A stretch of 64,000 nucleotides of DNA from Kushneria marisflavi (lineage in GTDB: Bacteria > Pseudomonadota > Gammaproteobacteria > Pseudomonadales > Halomonadaceae), in the NCBI RefSeq assembly GCF_002157205.1, contig NZ_CP021358.1, positions 248,001 to 312,000 of the forward strand. Direction: 5' to 3'. How positions within the stretch are numbered: position 1 is the first letter of the stretch; every line of letters starts with the position of its first letter. The notes under the pieces were generated by a model. That model did no database searches. It was not told the DNA's origin and saw nothing but the letters and a program-made list of their open reading frames with translations. Of this stretch, positions 56,621 through 64,000 are shown piece by piece. Position numbers and translations under genes: made by a program.

Positions 56621-57550
56621 ATGCAGTCACAACCAGAAGAGGACATCGTTCAGACTCTGAAGGCCATGGCCAGGGGGTGGAGTCAGCCCGCTCGCTCGCC
56701 CGTACTAAGGACACCGGCAAATGAGGGGCTTGCCTTCGAGAACGTGACTTTTCCGTCACAGGATGGTGTGCCGCTCGAAGCATGGTACATCCCTTGCCCG
56801 GACTCTCGGCGACTCGTCATCATCAACCATCCACTGACGTTCAATCGCTATGGTTTGGCCAGCCATCTGGAGCCGTGGCGATCCTTTGGCGCGGCCGGCG
56901 GCAACACCTTCGAAGTCGACTATCTGGCCGACTACCGCATCCTCCATGAGGCAGGCTACCACGTACTCACTTACGACGAGCGCAACTTCGGATTGAGCGG
57001 AGCCGCCAATGGCGGACTTAACAGCGGCGGTCGGTTCGAGGCACGCGACGTCATCGGCTCGCTGCGCTACGTGCGTTCGCGGGCAGATCTCGAGGGTGTG
57101 GCAGTGGGGCTGTTTTCACGCTGCAACGGCGCCAACGCGACGCTCTTCGCGATCCACACCGAACCGCGGGCGTTCGACGACGTGCGCTGCCTAGTGCTCT
57201 GTCAGCCACTATCGATCGGCTCGGTCATGCGTCGTGAATTGGAAATGATAGGCCTGGTCGATCACCTCGACATGCTGGAACGCGAAGTGCAACTCGTCTC
57301 CAGCTGTACTTTCGACCAGATGTCGCCCAACGACTGGGCGCGCAGCGTACACACACCGACGTTCATCTATCAGGTGCACGACGACCTGATGACCACTCCC
57401 GCCGATGTCCAGGCGACCTTTGACGCGCTTCCGATCAGCGAGAAATTGCTGCACTGGATATACGGTACCCAGGCCCGCTGGGATGGCTATCTGGAATTCC
57501 AGCGCCGCCCCGAGCCGATACTCGACTGGCTCAACCGATACATGACATGA
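56621..57550 (+). CDS. Alpha/beta hydrolase with cysteine at the nucleophile position
   Basis: 309 residues, cytosolic. The alpha/beta hydrolase core is seen in RRLVIINHPLTFNRYG, VLTYDERNFGLSGAANGG and the nucleophile elbow VGLFSRCNGANATLF. Where most family members have G-x-S-x-G, this one has S-R-C-N-G, so the nucleophile is probably Cys, as in dienelactone hydrolases. YQVHDDLMTTPADVQATFDA supplies the Asp region. The substrate is unknown. The stop overlaps the start region of the SnoaL-like gene (ATGA). Confidence 0.87.
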   Translation: MQSQPEEDIVQTLKAMARGWSQPARSPVLRTPANEGLAFENVTFPSQDGVPLEAWYIPCPDSRRLVIINHPLTFNRYGLASHLEPWRSFGAAGGNTFEVDYLADYRILHEAGYHVLTYDERNFGLSGAANGGLNSGGRFEARDVIGSLRYVRSRADLEGVAVGLFSRCNGANATLFAIHTEPRAFDDVRCLVLCQPLSIGSVMRRELEMIGLVDHLDMLEREVQLVSSCTFDQMSPNDWARSVHTPTFIYQVHDDLMTTPADVQATFDALPISEKLLHWIYGTQARWDGYLEFQRRPEPILDWLNRYMT

Positions 57551-57612
57551 AAGGTGCCAGCGCCAGATCCGATACAGACCGTTTCGAAGTCATCCAACCC
57601 AGGAACCGACCC

Positions 57613-58044
57613 GTGACCCATGATGAACAACAGATTCGCGCCTTGCGCGCCGAGTGGCAGGATGCCGTGCAGTCACGCGATCTCGACCGCACAATGGCCA
57701 CCTATTATCCGGGAAAGGAGTACCTCGGCTTCGATGTGATGCCGCCCTTCAGCTTTGAGGGCTGGGAGTCTTTTCGCCAGAACTGGATCATTTTCTTCGA
57801 GATGTTCGACGAAGCCCCTGTGTTCGAGTTCAAGGACATGAAGATTCATTGTTCCGGCGATGTCGCCTTTACCACCGGCTTCACTCGCTTCACCGGCTCA
57901 ATATCCGGCAAAAAAATCGATTTGTGGACGCGTGAAACCATCGGTTTGCGAAAGCTCGATGGCCAATGGCTGATGATTCATGATCACGTGTCGGTGCCTA
58001 TCGATCTGAATACCGGCATCGGTGTGACCGACCATCACCCCTGA
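57613..58044 (+). CDS. SnoaL/NTF2-like protein
   Basis: Small cone-shaped alpha+beta protein, 143 residues from the GTG at 57613. The family core starts THDEQQIRALRAEWQDAVQ and includes YFGGD-type segments at YYPGKEYLGFDVMPPFSFEG and the final RKLDGQWLMIHDHVSVP. An AGGAA site precedes the GTG. An ATG at 57547 overlaps the hydrolase stop (ATGA) and would add 22 residues unlike the family. It may act as an isomerase, hydratase or binding protein with the hydrolase. Confidence 0.82.
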   Translation: MTHDEQQIRALRAEWQDAVQSRDLDRTMATYYPGKEYLGFDVMPPFSFEGWESFRQNWIIFFEMFDEAPVFEFKDMKIHCSGDVAFTTGFTRFTGSISGKKIDLWTRETIGLRKLDGQWLMIHDHVSVPIDLNTGIGVTDHHP

Positions 58045-58239
58045 ACGCGCTCACACAGGAACCACTTATCAAGGCATGGTCTCGTTACGAGCAATTGCCA
58101 CGACAAGCGAGCGCAGAGGTGGCATACATAGACGGAGAACTCTTTTGAAGAGCTTCTCAAGGATGATAAAAGAGATTTGCTGCAGGCTAAGCCCCGTGGG
58201 GGCTCAAGGATATATCGGAGGGCGTACAAGTAAAGCAAA

Positions 58240-58324
58240 TGGTGCGGAAGGAGAGACTCGAACTCTCACGCCTTACGGCACTGGAACCTAAATCCAGCGT
58301 GTCTACCAATTCCACCACTCCCGC
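58240..58324 (-). tRNA. tRNA-Leu (anticodon UAG)
   Basis: 85 bases with encoded CCA. The acceptor arms are GCGGGAG and CTTCCGC. The anticodon arm CTGGA-TTTAGGT-TCCAG reads UAG (codon CUA). A long variable arm typical of class II tRNAs (GTGCCGTAAGGCGT) and a TTCGAGT T-loop complete it. Confidence 0.97.
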
Positions 58325-58335
58325 GAGTGCGACGT

Positions 58336-58363
58336 ATTGTACGCATTGCGACACTTCAGTCAA
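58336..58363 (-). promoter_or_regulatory. Promoter of tRNA-Leu
   Basis: TTGACT and TACAAT, 16 bases apart, lie 12 bases before the tRNA 5' end on the minus strand. This is a good sigma70 match. Confidence 0.8.
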
Positions 58364-58404
58364 TCAACAGAAGTTGATCCGGATCAGTTTGACGATATTT
58401 GGGC

Positions 58405-58432
58405 AAAGAAAAGCCCCTCTAAAAAGAGGGGC
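58405..58432 (-). terminator. Orphan minus-strand terminator
   Basis: GCCCCTCT and AGAGGGGC form a stem around TTTT, followed on the minus strand by TTTTCTTT. No minus-strand gene precedes it within 350 bases, so it may end a small RNA. Confidence 0.65.
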
Positions 58433-58738
58433 AAAGAAACCCAGAAGGATGTCTTGCACTATCTCTGACTACCGTAGTCGGGATTGGTTCCGATATTTTT
58501 AAATTAATTCTGAAATGCCTGCATGAACTGTCATGACAGCGCTTAAACAACACCTTCTCTCCCGGTACCCTCCGAGCTTTAGCCCATTCTTAAATCAAGA
58601 CGAGGGTAGCCTATTGGATGATACCGGAGGTCCTTTACAGACCGTGACATTGTGCTAGAGTCTGCGCCGCATCGAAGGCAAGGAATGCTTTTGATCGCGG
58701 ATCTGCTTCTTATCACCCCTATAGACAAGGGAAATGTC

Positions 58739-58951
58739 ATGAACCCAATCGGCTCCCGCAATGGCCCGCGCTGCCCGGAGTGCAGTATCACGCTTTCCTG
58801 GCCTGAGCGTATTCCCGATCACCATGAGCTACGCTGTGCCAACGGGCACTATATCTGCACGATGCAGGAATTTCGTCAGGCGGCCCATGAGCTTGCCCTG
58901 GCCGAAGAGTTTCAGCTGCACCGTAACGGTATGACACGCAAGGCTGGTTAA
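58739..58951 (+). CDS. Small zinc-ribbon-like protein
   Basis: 70 residues, not recognised. Cys12 and Cys15 (RCPEC) and Cys33, His37 and Cys40 (RCANGHYIC) could bind one zinc. The C-terminal half is helical and Glu/Ala-rich. AAGGGA lies six bases before the ATG. The next gene begins 41 bases later on the same strand. Confidence 0.75.
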   Translation: MNPIGSRNGPRCPECSITLSWPERIPDHHELRCANGHYICTMQEFRQAAHELALAEEFQLHRNGMTRKAG

Positions 58952-58992
58952 CATCATCAAGACAGGTCGTGTCCGACAACAGGAGCTTTACC

Positions 58993-59349
58993 ATGCGTTA
59001 TGATCGCGCGGGTCTTCTTTCATTGTCTGCCGGCCTGATGCTGGCCACGGTCACACTACAGTCCGTGGCAGCGACACAGGAGCGCGCCGGCAGCGAGGCA
59101 CAGCAACGCTTTGAGCGCGCTCAGCAGCACTCTCGCATCCAGTCCGGTGAAGCCAGCATTGATCGCCAGACCTCAAGCCTTCGCAATCAGCAAAATACCT
59201 CTCGAACCGAACGTACCCTGCAGCAACAGCAGCTTCGGCAATCGCAGCGCGAGCTTCAGTCGGAAAAGCGCCGCTATCAGCAGCGCAGCAGCTCTATGCC
59301 GAATTCGCCCCGCACGACAGGCAATGATCACGATAGCAGCGTTCGCTGA
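58993..59349 (+). CDS. Exported Gln/Arg/Ser-rich small protein
   Basis: 118 residues of unknown function. A signal peptide (LLSLSAGLMLATVTLQSVAA) is followed by a highly charged, Gln/Arg/Ser-rich helical region (QQQQLRQSQRELQSEKRRYQ) likely to be a coiled coil or disordered. AGGAG at seven bases supports the ATG at 58993. No family recognised. Confidence 0.75.
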   Translation: MRYDRAGLLSLSAGLMLATVTLQSVAATQERAGSEAQQRFERAQQHSRIQSGEASIDRQTSSLRNQQNTSRTERTLQQQQLRQSQRELQSEKRRYQQRSSSMPNSPRTTGNDHDSSVR

Positions 59350-59392
59350 TACACTGTCATCAACGGTTCGGCTTTCGATGGAGGTTCGCGTG

Positions 59393-59602
59393 ATGACCAG
59401 CCCCTGCTATCCGGAACAACATACCCCCTGTCAGGCGTGGGCATCCCGTTGGGTGGCGTCCTTTCTGACAAGTCCCGACGAGGCGTGGAATACATTTGAG
59501 TCCGCCCACAGGACGGCCTTTATTATCCTGCAGGTCACACGACCCGGGATAGGCGAGGATGTATTGATCGACTCATTGATTCAGGCGCAGATGGTATCGT
59601 AA
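59393..59602 (+). CDS. 69-residue uncharacterised protein
   Basis: Starts at an ATG with GGAGG eight bases upstream. It encodes a short soluble protein with two early Cys, two Trp-containing segments (CQAWASRWVASFL, DEAWNTFE) and an Ile/Leu-rich C-terminal half. The stop overlaps the start of the next gene by one base (TAATG), which supports real translation. No family recognised. Confidence 0.65.
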   Translation: MTSPCYPEQHTPCQAWASRWVASFLTSPDEAWNTFESAHRTAFIILQVTRPGIGEDVLIDSLIQAQMVS

Positions 59603-59853
59603 TGGCTCAGCAGGATAGTGGTGACGCAAGCGATGAAAATGCCGAGGAGACGATGCCGATGGGCTATCGCTCCCTTCGCAACCCGCTGCCGTCCAACCGT
59701 CGCTATCGCAACGTACTCTGGTACGAACGGTTCAACTGGCTGATGCTGACCCTGTTCGCACTTTTCAGCCCCATCGTGCTGGCGCTGGTGATCGGGCATG
59801 TACAAAACATCCCCTCGCCCTTCTCGAGCGTTGATCTGCCCTTTCTACATTAA
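59602..59853 (+). CDS. 83-residue uncharacterised membrane protein
   Basis: A polar acidic N-terminus (about 45 residues) is followed by one membrane segment (WLMLTLFALFSPIVLALVIG) and a short tail. It is translationally coupled to the preceding small gene. No family recognised. Confidence 0.7.
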   Translation: MAQQDSGDASDENAEETMPMGYRSLRNPLPSNRRYRNVLWYERFNWLMLTLFALFSPIVLALVIGHVQNIPSPFSSVDLPFLH

Positions 59854-59899
59854 GCGCCCCTGGCAGGCCCTGCCCGAAGGCCGGACATTTACCTGACCA

Positions 59900-61075
59900 T
59901 CAACGGCTGTCCGCCAGGGAAAGCGGGGAAGGATGCTTGCCACTTTCCCAGCCCAGGCTTTTCGCCGTTTGTGTGGCAAACCAGCCCAGCGTGTCGTGTA
60001 GATTCACGACGTCACCGACGATAATCAACGTCGGAGGCGCGGCCTTCAGATCCGCCAACTGGCCCGGCAAGTCATCAAGCGTGCCGGTATGCAGACGCTG
60101 TCGAGCCGTCGTACCCTGTTCTACCAGTGCAATGGGAGTAGAGGCAGGCAGGCCATGCTGAACCAGCTGATCGCACAGGGTATCCAGTGTCCCCAGCCCC
60201 ATGTAGAAGACCAGGGTCTGACCCGGGGCCGCCAGCGTCTGCCAATCAAGATCACAGGTGCCGTTACGAAGATGTCCGGTCACAAACCGTACTGACTGGG
60301 CATGATCCCGATGAGTCAGCGGGATACCGGTATAGGCCGAAATCCCCGTGGCTGCCGTAATCCCCGGTACGACCTCGAAGGAAAGCTTTGCGGCCGCCAG
60401 CGCCTGTAATTCCTCGCCCCCACGTCCAAAAATAAAAGGGTCTCCCCCCTTCAGCCGCACGACCTGATAACCACCACGCGCCCAGTCCACCAGTGACTGG
60501 TTGATGCCTTCCTGAGGCACGCTATGTGCCGAGCGTGCCTTGCCAACGTACAGGCGGCGTGCATCCGGGTTGGCCAGGGCCAGAATCTCCGGGCTGACCA
60601 GACGATCATGAATGACCACGTCCGCCTCGCGCAGGCGCTCCAGCGCCCGCAGGGTCAGGAGACCGGGATCGCCCGGGCCGGCCCCCACCAGGGAAACATG
60701 CCCACGCCGCAATGCACTGGGCGTTTCTGGCGTCAGTGCACGGGTGCGAACGGGTAAGCGCACGGTAGACAGTGTCGGACACGAAGGCACATACACGCCG
60801 ATGCGACGCTCATGCGCCCTCTCCGCCCAGCAGGCATCCTCGACGGGACTGCCGGTGGCCACCACCCAGAGCTGGCCGGTCTCAGGCATTTCCTCGACAC
60901 AGCGCCAGCTCTCTTCACGTGCCAGCGCCGTTAGTGCCGGCATCATTTCACCGTGCAGGGTCAGGTCAAGCTCAAGTCCCTGGAACTGACGAGCCATCAT
61001 CAGGGCGTCCTGACCGGCACCGATCAGGTGGGCCTCAAGATGGCGAGGATCAAACTGAAGAGAAAGCAGTTCCAT
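59900..61075 (-). CDS. Uroporphyrinogen-III C-methyltransferase with degraded CysG N-terminal domain
   Basis: The C-terminal ~260 residues are a complete SUMT (CobA) domain that makes precorrin-2: [46 protein letters not shown] and [20 protein letters not shown]. The N-terminal ~130 residues resemble the Rossmann part of siroheme synthase CysG ([15 protein letters not shown]). They are shortened, and the catalytic Asp region of the dehydrogenase/chelatase (NVVDAP in E. coli) reads YVPSCP. About 391 residues against ~457 for CysG. It probably supplies precorrin-2 for siroheme or heme d1 type products with help from another enzyme. Confidence 0.85.
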   Translation of the reverse strand: MELLSLQFDPRHLEAHLIGAGQDALMMARQFQGLELDLTLHGEMMPALTALAREESWRCVEEMPETGQLWVVATGSPVEDACWAERAHERRIGVYVPSCPTLSTVRLPVRTRALTPETPSALRRGHVSLVGAGPGDPGLLTLRALERLREADVVIHDRLVSPEILALANPDARRLYVGKARSAHSVPQEGINQSLVDWARGGYQVVRLKGGDPFIFGRGGEELQALAAAKLSFEVVPGITAATGISAYTGIPLTHRDHAQSVRFVTGHLRNGTCDLDWQTLAAPGQTLVFYMGLGTLDTLCDQLVQHGLPASTPIALVEQGTTARQRLHTGTLDDLPGQLADLKAAPPTLIIVGDVVNLHDTLGWFATQTAKSLGWESGKHPSPLSLADSR

Positions 61076-61154
61076 AAGCGCTCTGAGAGTTGTCGTAATC
61101 ACGTCATGATGTCGCGCGCCGGTATTGACTGATCAGTTACCGGCGCGCGCACCA

Positions 61155-62561
<1,407 letters not shown>

Positions 62562-62730
62562 TTATCTGCCGCAGCTACATCACTGCCAGTGCATTATGCG
62601 CATACAGAACCACAATGGCGACCGCCGCCTGCCCGCCATGACCGGACAGTCCCTGTACACTGTCTGTAGATGGATTCGATCACGCAGGACATAGCACGCA
62701 TCTGACAGACCATGGCCACAAGACCTGATC

Positions 62731-64000
62731 ATGACCGAACAGCTTAAGACCCCAACGCTCGAGCAGTGCTATCAGCACTTTCTTGACACGCTTGATGCCC
62801 GCGGTTTCAAGGGTGATATCGCCGCCGATGATGCCAACCGCGTGGTGCTTGCCACCGACAATTCAATCTATCAGCGACTGCCTCAGGCCGTGGTTTATCC
62901 GCGAGATGGCGATGACATCACCCTGCTGGCGGGCCTTGCCGGTGAACCGGCCTTTCGTGAGGTTGTGCTCGCCCCTCGCGGTGGCGGCACAGGCACCAAC
63001 GGACAGTCATTGACCGATGGGCTGGTGGTGGATGTCACACGCTATATGCACCACATCCTCGACATCGACGTGGACAACCGTCGAGTGCGGGTTCAGGCCG
63101 GCGTGGTCAAGGACCAGCTCAATGCCGCGCTCAAGCCCCATGGGCTATTCTTTGCCCCCGAGCTTTCGACCTCCAATCGCGCCACCATTGGCGGCATGAT
63201 CAGTACCGATGCCTGCGGTCAGGGCTCGCGGGCTTACGGCAAGACGCGCCATCACGTCCTTGAACTCGATGTGGCGCTTCTGGGCGGCGAGCGTTTTATC
63301 AGCCAGCCGCTCGATGACAAAAGCCTTGAAGCGCAGTGCGCTCGTACAGACCGCATCGGTGACATATACCGCTGCGCCCGAGACATCATCGATACCCGCA
63401 AAGAGCAGATCGAGCAGGTCTTTCCCCCTCTCAACCGTAGCCTGACGGGCTATGATCTGGCGCACCTGCGCACCGACAGCGGTCTTTTCGATCTCAACAG
63501 CGTGCTGTGTGGCAGCGAAGGCTCATTGGGCTTTCTGATCGAAGCCACGCTCAATGTTCTGCCGTTGCCGAAATATTCGGCCCTGATCAACGTGCGCTAC
63601 TCCGGCTTCATGGACGCCCTGCGTGATGCCCGTGCCCTGATGGGCAGTGATGACAGCGAGGACGCCCCCACATCGATTGAAACCATCGATGACCGCGTGT
63701 TGATGCTCGCCATGGAAGACATCATCTGGGATGGCGTCGCAGAATATTTCCCCGCCGGCGAGGAAGGCAGCGCGCCGGTCAGAGGGATCAATCTGGTGGA
63801 GTTCAACGATAACGACGAGGCTGCCCTTGAGCGTCGCATCAAGCGCTTTACAGACGCACTGGAGAAAAATCGGGACGTCGAGCGACTGGGCCATACCATC
63901 GCTCGGGGCCGCGAGCGCATTACCACCGTCTATGGCATGCGAAAGCGCGCTGTCGGACTTTTGGGTAATGTGCGCGGGGAGAAGCGCCCGATCCCCTTTA
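62731..64000 (+). CDS. ydiJ: YdiJ family FAD-linked oxidase, 3' end outside window
   Basis: 423 codons are visible; the family is about 1000 residues, with a C-terminal iron-sulfur domain beyond the window. The FAD-binding PCMH-type domain is seen in VVYPRDGDDITLLAGLAGE, APRGGGTGTNGQSLTDGLVV and APELSTSNRATIGGMISTDA with CGQGSRAYGKTRHHV. The oxidase domain follows (FDLNSVLCGSEGSLGF). E. coli YdiJ is reported to act on D-2-hydroxyglutarate. It is divergent from serS across 295 bases in which I see no gene. Confidence 0.9.
   Translation, partial: MTEQLKTPTLEQCYQHFLDTLDARGFKGDIAADDANRVVLATDNSIYQRLPQAVVYPRDGDDITLLAGLAGEPAFREVVLAPRGGGTGTNGQSLTDGLVVDVTRYMHHILDIDVDNRRVRVQAGVVKDQLNAALKPHGLFFAPELSTSNRATIGGMISTDACGQGSRAYGKTRHHVLELDVALLGGERFISQPLDDKSLEAQCARTDRIGDIYRCARDIIDTRKEQIEQVFPPLNRSLTGYDLAHLRTDSGLFDLNSVLCGSEGSLGFLIEATLNVLPLPKYSALINVRYSGFMDALRDARALMGSDDSEDAPTSIETIDDRVLMLAMEDIIWDGVAEYFPAGEEGSAPVRGINLVEFNDNDEAALERRIKRFTDALEKNRDVERLGHTIARGRERITTVYGMRKRAVGLLGNVRGEKRPIPF

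Larger units (their letters stand above)
58325..58738. other. Interval without protein genes between tRNA-Leu and the zinc-ribbon gene
   Basis: About 410 bases. It holds the tRNA promoter, a minus-strand hairpin with a T-tract at 58405-58432, and an AT-rich patch near 58490-58510. No frame looks like a protein gene. A minus-strand RNA ending at the hairpin is possible. Confidence 0.6.

Noticed and set aside
58072-58146. Short plus-strand frame encoding AWSRYEQLPRQASAEVAYIDGEL
   Set aside because: It reads like protein but is only about 24 codons with no start; possibly a gene scrap, but not supportable.
58188-58205. GC-rich hairpin downstream of tRNA-Leu (GCCCC-GTG-GGGGC)
   Set aside because: No T-run follows on the minus strand, so I could not call it a terminator.

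Overview
The window carries about 55 protein genes and one tRNA from a moderately GC-rich gammaproteobacterium. Gene content and order point to Halomonadaceae (Halomonas/Kushneria-like). The evidence is the proA-nadD-rsfS-rlmH-mrdA-mrdB-mltB-rlpA-dacA-ybeD-lipB-lipA order, a PPi-type phosphofructokinase, and many tripartite carboxylate transporters. This is an inference from gene content; no rRNA gene is present to confirm it.

Layout. (1) 1-7 kb: the 3' part of pyruvate kinase, a DUF429-like gene coupled to a Nudix hydrolase, a quinone-oxidoreductase-like MDR protein, the periplasmic methionine-sulfoxide reductase pair msrPQ, and the lipoate genes lipBA. (2) 7-17 kb, minus strand: a long cell-wall/housekeeping cluster for elongasome peptidoglycan synthesis (PBP2, RodA), its hydrolases (MltB, RlpA, DacA), ribosome maturation (RlmH, RsfS), NAD synthesis (NadD) and proline synthesis (ProA). 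(3) 17-24 kb: a DedA-PAP2 fusion, mpl, PPi-dependent phosphofructokinase, a degenerate PP2C-kinase protein and inorganic pyrophosphatase. (4) 24-33 kb, plus strand: dsbD, accBC, prmA, dusB-fis, purH, and a 49-residue orphan protein with its own terminator. (5) 33-38.5 kb, minus strand: gabD, folE, srkA, comF and aspartase.

(6) 38.5-58 kb is the accessory part, a catabolic region of about 19 kb. It has two complete tctC-tctB-tctA transporters, each translationally coupled to a PF04909 amidohydrolase; an extra tctC paralogue; and a LysR gene divergent from a D-2-hydroxyacid dehydrogenase plus an RraA-type aldolase. It also has a TRAP transporter coupled to an SMP-30 lactonase, and a second LysR gene divergent from an alpha/beta hydrolase and a SnoaL-like gene. 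The combination of lactone hydrolysis, hydroxyacid oxidation and aldol cleavage suggests uptake and breakdown of lactones or hydroxylated di/tricarboxylic acids; the substrate cannot be read from sequence. Three AT-rich leaders precede the transporter operons.

(7) 58-64 kb: tRNA-Leu(UAG), four small uncharacterised proteins, a siroheme-synthase-like protein whose dehydrogenase domain is degraded, serS, and the 5' part of a YdiJ-type FAD-linked oxidase cut by the window end.

Most notable observations: a PP2C-kinase protein that has lost catalytic residues in both domains; a shortened CysG-like protein; the repeated TTT-amidohydrolase cassettes with twin binding proteins; a shared 12-base leader motif; and the small orphan protein at 32.7 kb.
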